Assembly: GCF_011493005.1 (NCBI RefSeq)
Contig: NZ_CP049159.1
Location: 670,053 to 734,052 of the forward strand
Source of the DNA: Caballeronia sp. SBC1
GTDB taxonomy: Bacteria; Pseudomonadota; Gammaproteobacteria; Burkholderiales; Burkholderiaceae
Length of the DNA stretch: 64,000 bases
Direction: 5' to 3'
The notes beneath the pieces are model-generated. The model did not search any database, was not told the origin of the DNA, and saw only the letters and a program-made list of their open reading frames with translations. The stretch's first letter is position 1; every line of letters begins with the position of its first letter. A program made the translations under genes and the position numbers. Positions 55,059 through 64,000 of this stretch are shown in pieces.

Positions 55059-55827
55059 TTACGTTCCGCGTCGGATAGACAGTCCCTGCATGGTGTCTTG
55101 CAGCAGTTGCAACTTGAGGTTGCGACTGCCGCTCGTGCCGTCTTTCGCTCCCGGCTGTTTGTCCAAAGATTGCTGCAACAGCACCTTCAATTGGGAGAGG
55201 TAGGCAGCCGCCCATGGCTCAGCTTCAGCAGTAGCCCGAACCAGTGCGTTGTATTGTCCGTACTCGTTGGAAGCGACGGCCGCGAGGACTTCCTCGGCAA
55301 AGACTGTAGGCTCGGTACCAGCGTGAGCGCTCACCTTAATCAGGTCGGCACAAGCTTCGTCGAAAACGCAACTGACATCCCATCCTTCTTCGGCAGTGCG
55401 TTCGAATACGGTTTCGGCTAACTTGAAGAACGTCCACATCATGTCAGGCGCATGATCCGGGGCTGCGAGAGCGACATGCGTCACAATGACTGCTCGTATC
55501 GCATCAAGTTCCCAAACCACTTCACCGATCTGCTCTGCGTCGAGAAACGACGTTTGCCGACTGAATTCATCGATCCATTCACGAGTGGCAGTGACAACGT
55601 TTCCGCCTTGCTGCACGTACAGTTCGAAATACAACCGACGCATGCATACATGGAAGCATCGTGGCAGCCTCGGCTAACATTGCCGCGAGGCGTTCCGGGC
55701 TGATCGCCGCTAGGGCCGCAAGATCAATCTCGCCTTCGTGGTTCACTGTGTCAATTCCGTGTTTGAAAGATCGGCCAATGGGCAGGGCAACGCCGGGACA
55801 GACTTGCCTATCTACGATTTCGTGCAA
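55059..55827 (-). pseudogene. DUF6880-like protein, frameshifted
   Basis: Two overlapping frames form one protein: 55579-55827 carries the N-terminal part (LAALAAISPERLAAMLAEAA), and 55059-55643 the rest (RRLYFELYVQQGGNVVTATREWI, then SFLDAEQIGEVVWELDAIRAVI). The reading frame must shift near 55640-55660. The protein type is often encoded after SWIM/SNF2 helicases, as here. Its role is unknown. Confidence 0.55.
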
Positions 55828-55862
55828 GTTTGATTTCGGAGAACGTCAAAAAATGCTCCATC

Positions 55863-58800
55863 CTACGTTCCGGTCCTGGTGGCTGGCCTCGGTTTCGCTG
55901 CCGGTGAAACGGGCGTCGTGAAGGGAATCGGCGCGAACAGTGCTTCGAGATCATCATCCGAGAACTTGACAGCGCCGGCGGCGTCTTCGGACAGGATGCT
56001 GTCGGCGAGCTGGGCCTTTTTCTCCTGCAGTGCGACAATTTTTTCCTCGATGCTGCCTGCGGCAATCAGCTTGTAGACGAACACCGGCTTATCCTGACCG
56101 AGACGGTGCGCGCGGTCGGTGGCCTGGTTTTCGGCCGCGGGATTCCACCACGGATCGTAGTGAATCACGGTGTCGGCGGCCGTCAGGTTCAGGCCAACCC
56201 CACCGGCCTTCAGGCTGATCAGGAAGAGTGGCACTTCGCCCTGCTGGAAGCGCTGCACGGGCGTCACGCGATCGGTGGCGTCGCCGGTGAGAATGACGTA
56301 TGGAATGGCTGCCTTATCGAGTGCGGCGCAGATCAGCGCCAGCATGCCGGTGAACTGCGAGAACAGCAGCACACGTCGACCTTCGTCGATCAGTTCCGGC
56401 AGCATCGTGAGCAGCAAATCCAGCTTGGCCGATTCCTTGACGCTGGAGGCTCTTTGCAGCTTGACGAGGCGTGGATCGCAGCAGACCTGGCGCAGCTTGA
56501 GTAACGCCTCGAGCACGATGATGTGACTGCGGGCAAGCCCTTTGGCAGTGACGGCGGCCCGGACCTTTTCGTGCATCGCCGCGCGTACGGTTTCGTACAG
56601 GTCACGCTGTGCGCCTTCGAGGTCAACGGTACGCACAATGATGGTCTTCGGCGGCAGTTCTTTGGCAACCTCATCCTTGCGCCGGCGCAGCATGAAGGGG
56701 CGAATGCGCCGAGCGAGTAGATTGCTGCGCACGCTATCGCCGTTTTTCTCAATCGGGGTACGCCAGCGCTTCGTGAAATCTTTCTGGCTCCCGAGGAACC
56801 CAGGGAGTAGAAAATCGAACTGCGACCACAATTCGCCGAGGTGATTTTCAAGTGGCGTGCCGGTCAGACACAGGCGGTGCCGCGCCCGCAGTTCGCGGAT
56901 GGTCGCCGCCGCTTTGGTGGTGGCGTTCTTGACGTACTGGGCCTCGTCGAGGATCAGCAGGTGATAGTCATGCTCGGCGAGGATAGCCTGATCGCGCCAC
57001 AGCAGCGCATAGGTCGTCAGGATGAGATCGTGTTCTCCAATCTGATCGAAACGATCCTTACGCTGGGACCCATTCAAATCCAGCACCTTCAGATCCGGCG
57101 TAAAGCGACGGGCTTCCTCGCGCCAGTTGTGGACCAGGGTAGTGGGCACAACAATCAGCGCGGGCCGGTCAAGGCGACCGGCCTCCTTTTCTGCGAGCAC
57201 GTGTGCCAGCGTCTGCACGGTCTTGCCGAGGCCCATGTCGTCGGCGAGTACACCCGCTAAATTGTGTTCGCGCAGGAATTGCATCCAGCTCAGGCCTTGA
57301 TGCTGATAGGCACGTAGTTCAGCACGCAGGCCTCTTGGCACCGGTGCCTCGGTTAAGCCAGGTCCCGCTTGCAGGCGTTGCGCCAGTTGGCGGATCGAGG
57401 CATCGCCTTGGAACTGCCAGCGGCCCGTAGCATTCAATGCTTCTAGGCGAGCGGCGTCGAGTTCCGAGATGCGCAGGGAGCCGTCGCCGACGGTGTCGAA
57501 CAGGTCGACCAGCACCCGCACAACGGGCTTGAGCCGGTCCGCACGCAGGCGCAGCCGTTCGCCCTGATCGGTTTTGAGTTCAATCGCTTCGTCATCGGCA
57601 ATGCTGTCGAGTTCGCCCGACAGCCAGCGCCGGTCGCGCCGGAACAACTCAGCCAGCAGCGGCTCCAGGCGCACCGCGCGATCGCCCACCGTGATGCCCA
57701 TTTCCAGATCAAACCAACCATCGCCGGCATGACGTACCATCCCGTCAATGTCATCGATCTCGATCACATTGAACCGAAACGCCGCTCCCATGGTGACCCG
57801 CCAGCCGTTGCTGCGCAGCACGGGCAGAGACTCATTCACGAAGACGGGCCATGCCTGGGGCTCCGGCAACCCGAGCATCGCCTCAGCAAAGGGCTGCGGC
57901 CCATAGCCGGGGGAGACCTTCTGTAGTCCGGTCTTGCGCAGTTCGAGCAAGCGCTGTTTTTCAGCATGGGGGCGGCGTTTGACCTGGGTCACGTCGCCAT
58001 TGGGCGCGACGAATAGCGATTTGCTGTTGTCCGCATTGACGCTCACGCCGTCGTAGTCAAAGCTGAGCGTGGCGAAATCGAACGCATGCGCCTGAGGGTC
58101 ATATTTGCGGGGGTCGCGACTGCTAAAGCCCGACGAATACAAAGGCCGCGTATCGAGTGACAGAACCGGTACAGGCTCGGTATCGATCACGCGAATCGCT
58201 GACGTATCGTGCGCCGGCGGCAACGGCAGATCCGGTGCGCTCTCGCGCAGCACCGCAGCCACGAGTGGGGCTTCGGCCAGCGAGATCGGCGGCATCGACA
58301 GATAATCCCGCAGCGCTCCCAACGACATTGACAATTGCACGATGCCCGCTTCACCGGTCTGTGTGTCGACATACCACGCGGGTTCCGTCGCGATGACCAT
58401 GGTGGCGTTCGGCTCGGTGCGTATCATCGGCCGCACGCGCTCGTCGGCCTGCGTCTGCCACGAGATCTGGCCTGGCCGTTCAATCCCCTGGACGAGTGCG
58501 GGACCCATTGCTGATAAATCCAGCTGCATATACGAGGTTTGCGCTGCCTTGTGCTCAACAAAGAAGCGCCCGCTCGCCACCAGCTTCGACAGGGCGTCGG
58601 CACCGTTTGTGCCCTGCAACGCGAAGGCCCCGTAATCTTCACGGGATCGTCCCAGCCATAATCCGCGCAGCAGTATCAGGTCGGCGGCGGTGACAAATTT
58701 GGACGGTTTGATGAGGGTGGCCTCAACGTTGTTCCATGACTCGGCGCGCGCGCCGAGCGTGCCGTTCTTGCTTAAGCCCGCCTTGTAGATCTGAACCTCG

Positions 58801-59261
58801 TGACGCTGACGATAGTCCACCCAGACCAGCACATAGGCGAGCGCCTGCGTGGGCCTGGCTGCGGCCTTCTTCGCGCTGGTCACCGCCGCTGCACGCTGGG
58901 CGCGGAAGGTCTCCAGCCAGCTCACGAGTTCGGGACGCACGCTGGGTGTCGCCACGCGTGTCGCATCGGGTGTGGGGCCGGGCATATTTTCGAGCCCCGC
59001 GAGAAGTAGCGCCGCCGCATGTTTGCAGTCAAAGCCGACGGGACAGGTGCATTCGCTTTCGATCCAGAGACCTTCTTCCGACTCGTAGAAATGCACATCC
59101 GTCTCATAGGGGTGCCACGCCGAGCCTTTCACCTTGCCGCTGAGCCTGTGGTCCCGCCAGCGCAAACCCGACACGGATTGGGCGTACTCACGCCCCTTGG
59201 CGACCGTGTGGGAGCCTAACCAGTCCGTAATCTGCGCGCGGTCATAGAAAACTGACGACAT
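55863..59261 (-). CDS. SNF2-type helicase with SWIM zinc finger
   Basis: The 1132-residue protein starts at ATG 59261 (MSSVFYDRAQITDWLG). A SWIM zinc motif (CTCPVGFDCKH) sits near residue 75. A long middle region is followed by the SNF2 ATPase: Walker A DDMGLGKT (near 675), DEAQ box (near 772), the helicase C domain with SQFTGMLALICAALDKA and DRAHRLGQ (near 1052). It is an ATP-dependent DNA translocase (HepA/RapA-like). A longer frame to 59660 overlaps recombinase 3 and is rejected. Confidence 0.9.
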   Translation of the reverse strand: MSSVFYDRAQITDWLGSHTVAKGREYAQSVSGLRWRDHRLSGKVKGSAWHPYETDVHFYESEEGLWIESECTCPVGFDCKHAAALLLAGLENMPGPTPDATRVATPSVRPELVSWLETFRAQRAAAVTSAKKAAARPTQALAYVLVWVDYRQRHEVQIYKAGLSKNGTLGARAESWNNVEATLIKPSKFVTAADLILLRGLWLGRSREDYGAFALQGTNGADALSKLVASGRFFVEHKAAQTSYMQLDLSAMGPALVQGIERPGQISWQTQADERVRPMIRTEPNATMVIATEPAWYVDTQTGEAGIVQLSMSLGALRDYLSMPPISLAEAPLVAAVLRESAPDLPLPPAHDTSAIRVIDTEPVPVLSLDTRPLYSSGFSSRDPRKYDPQAHAFDFATLSFDYDGVSVNADNSKSLFVAPNGDVTQVKRRPHAEKQRLLELRKTGLQKVSPGYGPQPFAEAMLGLPEPQAWPVFVNESLPVLRSNGWRVTMGAAFRFNVIEIDDIDGMVRHAGDGWFDLEMGITVGDRAVRLEPLLAELFRRDRRWLSGELDSIADDEAIELKTDQGERLRLRADRLKPVVRVLVDLFDTVGDGSLRISELDAARLEALNATGRWQFQGDASIRQLAQRLQAGPGLTEAPVPRGLRAELRAYQHQGLSWMQFLREHNLAGVLADDMGLGKTVQTLAHVLAEKEAGRLDRPALIVVPTTLVHNWREEARRFTPDLKVLDLNGSQRKDRFDQIGEHDLILTTYALLWRDQAILAEHDYHLLILDEAQYVKNATTKAAATIRELRARHRLCLTGTPLENHLGELWSQFDFLLPGFLGSQKDFTKRWRTPIEKNGDSVRSNLLARRIRPFMLRRRKDEVAKELPPKTIIVRTVDLEGAQRDLYETVRAAMHEKVRAAVTAKGLARSHIIVLEALLKLRQVCCDPRLVKLQRASSVKESAKLDLLLTMLPELIDEGRRVLLFSQFTGMLALICAALDKAAIPYVILTGDATDRVTPVQRFQQGEVPLFLISLKAGGVGLNLTAADTVIHYDPWWNPAAENQATDRAHRLGQDKPVFVYKLIAAGSIEEKIVALQEKKAQLADSILSEDAAGAVKFSDDDLEALFAPIPFTTPVSPAAKPRPATRTGT

Positions 59262-59403
59262 CAAGGAAACCCATCCATGGGTGTTCAAGCCGGTGATGAC
59301 AGCAGCGCAGGTATGCAGAGCAAACGTCGAGGTTCCGCCCACGACATTGGGCCGCCTGCCTGCGTTTGCCTCCAGCATCCATTGCCAGTGATGGATGCGT
59401 ATT

Positions 59404-60582
59404 TTACGCGAGCGCCTTCGGCTGGCCGGAGGGCTCGTCTGGATGTTCACTGCTGCGCGTCGTTTGTGTATGTCGCTGGTCGTCTTCGGCGTGCAGATAG
59501 ATGCCGGTGGTCTCGATCGACGCGTGCCGCAGATTTTTCTGGATGAAGCGCAGGTCCGTGCCCGCATCGGCCTGATGGGAGGCGGCGCTGTGGCGAAGCC
59601 AGTGGGTCGATGCGCGACGTAGCGTAGCGATGCCGGCCAGGTTGGTGGTTTCGAGCGCATCAGCGGCGCGGCGGAACACTTCCCTGACGATCAGGTAGAT
59701 CGCCGCGGGTGTCAGATGCCGCGCAGTGTCGCCGGCGATGCTCATCACGGCGGGCCCGGTCTCGCTTGCGCACGGCACGGGCGGCAGGTCGTGAAAGGCG
59801 CGATAGCGAGCGAAGTCCGTCATCAACGCATCGCTCACCGGCACCTCGCCCTCGGCGCCGCCCTTGCCGATGACGTGCAGCCACCATTTCCCCCGGCGTT
59901 GATAGAAGTCGGTCGCCTTTGCGTTCGCGGCTTCCGAGACACGCAGCGCGGTGTGATACAGCAGGCGGATCAGCCAGCGGCTGCGCTCGTAATGCTGCTC
60001 ATCGCGCTCGCTCAGGCGTGGCCACTGCTCGACGCTCGCGAGCACGTGATCCCACAGCGCGTGATCGAGATAGCGTTCGACGCGGCAAGACCGTTTTGTC
60101 GAAGTGTTGCGGCCGCGTCGCAACGCGAGCGGATTGCCGGCCAAATAGCCGGCGCTCACCAGGTACGTCATGAGGCCCGAGAGGATGCCCAATGCCTGAT
60201 GCTGACTGCGCTCCGATAGCGGACCATCAAACAGCCGCCGTGTGCGTCCGCGACGAGGCCGCTGCGGATCAGCCCAGTCGCCCGTTGGCGACGCGAGGAA
60301 GCGCTCGTAGAGCAGGAAGTCCTCGCGCGTAAGGCTCGACAGCGGCTTGCCCAGCGTCTGAGTGGTCCACAGCAGCAGACGCACGGCTTCCTTGCGATAG
60401 CTGCGCAGCGTATGCGGCGACGCCGTGTATTCGGCCAGCCACAGGCGTACGGCCTCGACATCGGTATCGGCGGCGATCTGCTTGTGGAGGCCGTGTGTGC
60501 GGTTGGTGCCGAGGCTACCGTCGAGCGCGATCGGCAGCACGATCGGCAGAACAGGTTCGGAGGGCGTGACGGCGAGGTTCAT
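59404..60582 (-). CDS. Tyrosine recombinase (3), TnpS-like
   Basis: The 392-residue recombinase is intact: core-binding domain (about 35-175), catalytic R in ALRVSEAAN, HWLRH, a NLRHASIETTGIYLHAEDD segment with the nucleophilic Y. It is divergent from the KfrA_N gene at 60761 with a 178-base AT-rich gap. In Tn4651-like transposons the tyrosine recombinase TnpS resolves cointegrates with help from TnpT; the layout here matches. Confidence 0.9.
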   Translation of the reverse strand: MNLAVTPSEPVLPIVLPIALDGSLGTNRTHGLHKQIAADTDVEAVRLWLAEYTASPHTLRSYRKEAVRLLLWTTQTLGKPLSSLTREDFLLYERFLASPTGDWADPQRPRRGRTRRLFDGPLSERSQHQALGILSGLMTYLVSAGYLAGNPLALRRGRNTSTKRSCRVERYLDHALWDHVLASVEQWPRLSERDEQHYERSRWLIRLLYHTALRVSEAANAKATDFYQRRGKWWLHVIGKGGAEGEVPVSDALMTDFARYRAFHDLPPVPCASETGPAVMSIAGDTARHLTPAAIYLIVREVFRRAADALETTNLAGIATLRRASTHWLRHSAASHQADAGTDLRFIQKNLRHASIETTGIYLHAEDDQRHTQTTRSSEHPDEPSGQPKALA

Positions 60583-60760
60583 GGTGTGATGCGGTCTGGA
60601 ATCAGGTTTTCGCAGCGTACAGCCAAATTACTTTCGATTATACTGATTATCGTAAATTTTGAGATGTTATCGTTATGTGTATAACGTAATACATAGATAT
60701 ACCATTATACTTTTCAACGAACCACGCCACCATCGACCACTTTCACGGTGAAATCCACCT
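60583..60760. promoter_or_regulatory. AT-rich gap between recombinase 3 and KfrA_N gene, candidate resolution site
   Basis: The gap includes the perfect inverted repeat CGTTATGTGTATAACG (60671-60686; 6-bp arms, 4-base spacer) and several other TA-rich short repeats. The position and symmetry fit a tyrosine recombinase core with accessory sites, and it also holds both divergent promoters. Confidence 0.55.
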
Positions 60761-61705
60761 ATGAGCCGCATCAGCGACACCCGCCTGCTTACCCGCCAAG
60801 CCGCTGCCCGCCTCGTTGCAGCGGGGCGCCGCCCGCACGACCTGACCGTCGACCTGATCTACGCCGAAATCCGGCAAGGCAGCCGGACCACGATCAATGA
60901 CGAGCTCAAGCTGTGGAAGGACGATCAGGCGCGCATCGATGCACTGAGCGCTGCGCTGCCGCCGACGGTTGCAAACGCGATGCTGTCTGTCTGGGCGCTC
61001 GCGGTCGAACACGGCGAACAGGTCTTCGCGCAACGCGGCGAAGAGCTCGAGACCGAAGCGACGACTGCGATACTGCGCGCTGAGTCCCTCGCGACGGCCA
61101 ACGCAAGCCTTCAGGCCGAAGCCCGTACCCTGCGCGTCCAGCTTGAGGATCAGCAGACACGCCTTGCCTCGGCGCTGGCCGATCTTGCCCGTGCCCAGGC
61201 CGAGCGCGATGTCGCCACCCGGCAGAGCGAAGCCGCCACGGTCGAGCGCGATACCCTGGGTGTGCAATCGGAGCAGGCACTGCACGAGGCGCTGTCCGCG
61301 CATGCGCGTGAACTCGACGACCTGCTGACCGCCCGAGCGGAACACGAATCCGCCCTGCGCACGGAAGTCGATCAGGCGACCACCCGGCTCGAAGGCGTGC
61401 AAAAGCGCGTGATGATGCAAACCGATGAAGCACGCGAAGCGCAGCGTCGCGCTGAAGCCGCGCTTGCCAAAACCCAACAGCGCAACGAACAGCTCGCCGG
61501 CGACGTTCAGCGACTGTCTGCCGACGCCGCCGAGCAACGACGGCACGCCGAGCGACACGAAAAACAGCTCGCCAGCGTCATGGAGGAAGCGCGCGAGCTG
61601 CGCCGGGAACGCGACGCGCTGGCCCAGCAGGTCGCGTCGCTGCAGGGTGAGCTTAAAACACGCCGCGAGTCTTCGCCTGCGCGAACCACAAGGCGGCCGC
61701 GCTAG
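60761..61705 (+). CDS. KfrA_N/coiled-coil DNA-binding protein, TnpT-like (module 3)
   Basis: The 314-residue protein has an N-terminal KfrA_N domain (residues 1-110, with LTRQAAARLVAAGRRPHDLT and GSRTTINDELKLWK) and a long coiled coil (110-300) ending in a basic tail. It is a functional counterpart of 36411-37436 but quite divergent in sequence. It precedes the Tn3-family transposase by about 75 bases on the same strand. Confidence 0.85.
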   Translation: MSRISDTRLLTRQAAARLVAAGRRPHDLTVDLIYAEIRQGSRTTINDELKLWKDDQARIDALSAALPPTVANAMLSVWALAVEHGEQVFAQRGEELETEATTAILRAESLATANASLQAEARTLRVQLEDQQTRLASALADLARAQAERDVATRQSEAATVERDTLGVQSEQALHEALSAHARELDDLLTARAEHESALRTEVDQATTRLEGVQKRVMMQTDEAREAQRRAEAALAKTQQRNEQLAGDVQRLSADAAEQRRHAERHEKQLASVMEEARELRRERDALAQQVASLQGELKTRRESSPARTTRRPR

Positions 61706-61779
61706 ACTTCAAGGATCACGTCAGCGTCAGTGTGCGCCACGGGATGTCCGAATATTAAAAAAAACAACGCAGGCTTCCA

Positions 61780-64000
61780 ATGGCCACACATTCGCATCGC
61801 CTGTCGATCCTGACACGCCACGAAATCGACGAACTGTACGCACTCCCACGCTTTACCGACGAGGAGCGACACACCTACTTTGAACTGAGCGAGGCCGAGC
61901 AACAGCTCGTTCGATCTCGCACGACTTCGGTCGCCGCACACCTGTCATTACAGCTCGGGTATTTCAAGGCCAAATATCAGTTCTTCGACTACGATCAGGA
62001 GATCGTCCAAGACGATTTGCGCCACATCCTGGCGCGACACTTTCCGGATAGGGACCTGGGCGCCATCAGTGCGCCCTCAATGCCAACCCGACGCGCATTG
62101 CAGCACAGCATCCTTGATCTTTTCAACTTCCAGCTTTGTGACAGCGCCGCCAAGGCGGACCTTGAGCGTCGAGCGCAACGCCTCGCCATGCTCTCCACGC
62201 AGCCGATCTTCATCCTGCGCGAGACCCTCCAGTATCTGAAGCAACAGCGAGTTGTCGTCCCGATTTACACGTTCCTGCAGGATATGGTCGGACGTGTCGT
62301 GAGCGCAGAGCGCCGGCGCGTCTCGAACCTGCTCAGTGACGCGCTCACCTCGGAGATATCACAGCAGCTCGATGCGATGCTGTGCGCTGACGAATCGATG
62401 TACCGGGTCAGCATCCTGAAGCACGGGTCAAAAGACTTCAGCTACAAGGAACTTCGGCAGGAGTCCGAGCGCAGGCAGTTCTTCGCGCCGCTGCATGAGT
62501 TCGCCAGGCGCTTTCTCGAGACCACCGGGATTTCCACGGAAAGCGGTCGGTATTACGCGTCGCTCGTGAAGTTCTACACGGTGTACAAGCTGCAACGCAT
62601 GCCGGTCGCCATCACGCGCCTGTACCTGCTGTGCTTTGCCTATTACCGGTTCAGGCAGATCAACGACAATCTGATCGAGGCATTCATTCATCTGATCGAC
62701 CAGTACGAGCAGTCTGCTCGCCAGGCTGCTGAGGAGGCAGCCCAAAACGCGCTAACCGATGCCAGTACCCATCTGAAGGCTGCCGGCCAGGTTCTCTATC
62801 TCTTTGTCGACGAATCGATCCCACGTAACGCGTCGTTCGCGAGCGTCAGGAAAACTGCCTTCGCACTGCTCGCACCCGAACGTTTCGAGCCGGTCTCCAA
62901 CTACATGCGCAACGTTACGTTCGACAAGACAGGCTTCGAATGGTCTCACTACACTGCGTTGTCGAACGTCATCAAACGCAACGTCCGACACCTGTTCGCG
63001 GGACTGGAGTTCGCCGGGCGCGTCGAAGATGCGCCGCTGCTGGAGGCCGTTGCTTTTCTGCAGGACCTGTTACGCAATGGCAAATCGCCTCGGCAGAGCA
63101 AGCCGTCCACATTTCCCACAGCGTTCATTCCAAAGCGCCTCCACCCCCACCTGTATCGCACCGAGGGTAGCAAAAAGAAACGACTCGACGTTGATCGATA
63201 CGAATTCCTCGTGTATCGCCTGCTGCGTAACACGCTCGAGGCGGGCGACGTGTTCAGTAACGACAGCACCGAGTTTCGTCGATTCGAAGATGACCTGATA
63301 AGCGACGCGCGCTGGCAGCACAAGGACGAGATCCTGCGGGAAATCGGCCTGCCGGTCCTGCTTGCGCCAATCGAAGAAACGCTTGCCGCCCTGCACGACG
63401 ACATCGAGGCCCAACTGAAGCTTGTCAATCATCACATCGAGCACCGCGACAATCAGCATATCAAGGTGCGCCAGCAGGGCAGCAAGCGTCGATGGGGCCT
63501 TGTCTATCCGGACCCCGACGAGTCGGTCAACAGTTCGTTCTATGGCCAGTTGCCCGGCATCGACGTCGCCAGGCTGTTATGGTTCGTCGCCGAACGCACT
63601 GATTTTCTGAAGGCGTTTACTCACGTGCTTGATCGCTATGTGAAGCACGACGCCGACCCGCGCGAAATCCTCGCCTGCGTGGTCGCGATGGGCACCAACA
63701 TGAGGTTGCGAAAAATGGCCGAGGTCTCGGGCATCAGCTACGCATCGCTTGCGAGCACCGCGCGCAACTATCTGCGTCCCGAAACGCCGCATGCCGCCAA
63801 TGACGCTGTCAGCAACGCAACCGCTGGATTGCCCGCGTTTCATCTGTTCGATATCGGCGACCAGATCCATTCGAGCAGCGACGGTCAACGCGTCGAAACG
63901 CAGATCGACACCTTCAACGCACGGCATTCGCCGAAATACTTCGGCCTGAACAAAGGTATCAGCGCCTGCACCGTCATCGCCAATCATGTGCCGATTAACA
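61780..64000 (+). CDS. tnpA: Tn3-family transposase, 5' part (runs off the window)
   Basis: At least 740 codons are open from the ATG at 61780 to the window end. The N terminus (LTRHEIDELYALPRFTDEERHTYFELSEAEQ) is the DUF4158 domain of Tn3-family transposases. The first catalytic aspartate region is reached near codon 700 in HSSSDGQRVETQID. The remaining catalytic residues lie beyond the window. Its companion resolution module is the TnpS/TnpT-like pair at 59404-61705. Confidence 0.9.
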   Translation, partial: MATHSHRLSILTRHEIDELYALPRFTDEERHTYFELSEAEQQLVRSRTTSVAAHLSLQLGYFKAKYQFFDYDQEIVQDDLRHILARHFPDRDLGAISAPSMPTRRALQHSILDLFNFQLCDSAAKADLERRAQRLAMLSTQPIFILRETLQYLKQQRVVVPIYTFLQDMVGRVVSAERRRVSNLLSDALTSEISQQLDAMLCADESMYRVSILKHGSKDFSYKELRQESERRQFFAPLHEFARRFLETTGISTESGRYYASLVKFYTVYKLQRMPVAITRLYLLCFAYYRFRQINDNLIEAFIHLIDQYEQSARQAAEEAAQNALTDASTHLKAAGQVLYLFVDESIPRNASFASVRKTAFALLAPERFEPVSNYMRNVTFDKTGFEWSHYTALSNVIKRNVRHLFAGLEFAGRVEDAPLLEAVAFLQDLLRNGKSPRQSKPSTFPTAFIPKRLHPHLYRTEGSKKKRLDVDRYEFLVYRLLRNTLEAGDVFSNDSTEFRRFEDDLISDARWQHKDEILREIGLPVLLAPIEETLAALHDDIEAQLKLVNHHIEHRDNQHIKVRQQGSKRRWGLVYPDPDESVNSSFYGQLPGIDVARLLWFVAERTDFLKAFTHVLDRYVKHDADPREILACVVAMGTNMRLRKMAEVSGISYASLASTARNYLRPETPHAANDAVSNATAGLPAFHLFDIGDQIHSSSDGQRVETQIDTFNARHSPKYFGLNKGISACTVIANHVPIN

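Larger units (their letters stand above)
59404..64000. mobile_element. Tn3-family transposon with TnpS/TnpT-like resolution module (partial)
   Basis: The gene order recombinase (-), KfrA_N (+), transposase (+) with an AT-rich site between the first two fits a Tn4651-type Tn3 transposon. The left terminal repeat was not recognised between the helicase start (59261) and the recombinase stop (59404), and the right end lies outside the window. Confidence 0.7.

Noticed and set aside
59262..59660. N-terminal 133-codon extension of the SNF2 helicase frame
   Set aside because: It overlaps the recombinase 3 coding end and lacks helicase-family similarity; the SWIM protein begins naturally at 59261.
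23599..60582. Recombinases-in-trio (RIT) element
   Set aside because: Three related tyrosine recombinases occur, but they are many kilobases apart and not overlapping in tandem.

Overview
The window is GC-rich, densely coded DNA that looks like an accessory replicon or genomic island of a Burkholderiaceae bacterium (Paraburkholderia/Caballeronia-like). The signs are a neutral Gram-negative porin of the burkholderial type, Rieske oxygenase and IclR catabolic operons, a membrane-bound GMC dehydrogenase with a tri-haem cytochrome, and the kinds of insertion sequence present. This assignment is inference.

Region 1 (1-22.2 kb) is a catabolic island. A minus-strand operon (FAH-family hydrolase, ACS-type MFS permease, alpha/beta hydrolase, SCP2-like protein, amidohydrolase, enolase-superfamily enzyme) lies upstream of an IclR regulator and a porin. 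A long plus-strand operon follows, with many start/stop overlaps: Rieske ferredoxin, a small HTH-like protein, Rieske oxygenase alpha subunit, SDR, cupin, alpha/beta hydrolase, a second IclR, a second SDR, a ThDP enzyme, an aspartate-dehydrogenase-like protein, an aldehyde dehydrogenase, a two-domain extradiol-type dioxygenase, a ferredoxin reductase and an AAHS-type permease. Together they look like uptake, dihydroxylation, rearomatisation, meta-cleavage and side-product processing of an aromatic acid. The substrate cannot be read from sequence.

Region 2 (22.2-36 kb) is a damaged defence and mobile-element zone. It holds a frameshifted IS5-family element, a tyrosine recombinase, an AbiTii-type gene split by an IS4-family element, an intact TIR-domain gene beside a PD-(D/E)XK-like nuclease gene, and an OLD-family nuclease gene split by an IS66 element. 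Removing each IS plus one target duplication restores the split frames exactly.

Region 3 (36-45.7 kb) is a nest of elements. A KfrA_N/coiled-coil gene and a tyrosine recombinase gene diverge from an intergenic site. An IS30-family element sits in that site between perfect 10-bp inverted arms. The IS30 transposase gene is interrupted in its catalytic motif by a group II intron encoding a reverse transcriptase, and that intron appears to hold a second, ORF-less group II intron (a twintron arrangement). The recombinase gene is interrupted near its catalytic tyrosine by an IS630 element, which is itself interrupted by a second, inverted IS66 copy.

Region 4 (45.7-59.3 kb) carries a DUF748/AsmA-like protein, an RsbRD-type histidine kinase with a divergent single-domain receiver, a three-part periplasmic GMC dehydrogenase (subunit 3, FAD subunit, cytochrome c) split by a VIT1-type metal transporter segment flanked by 84-bp direct repeats, a decayed receiver, a frameshifted DUF6880-like gene and a SWIM/SNF2 helicase.

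Region 5 (59.4-64 kb) is another divergent recombinase/KfrA_N pair, here followed by a Tn3-family transposase that runs off the window. This suggests that the recombinase/KfrA_N pairs are TnpS/TnpT-like cointegrate resolution modules.
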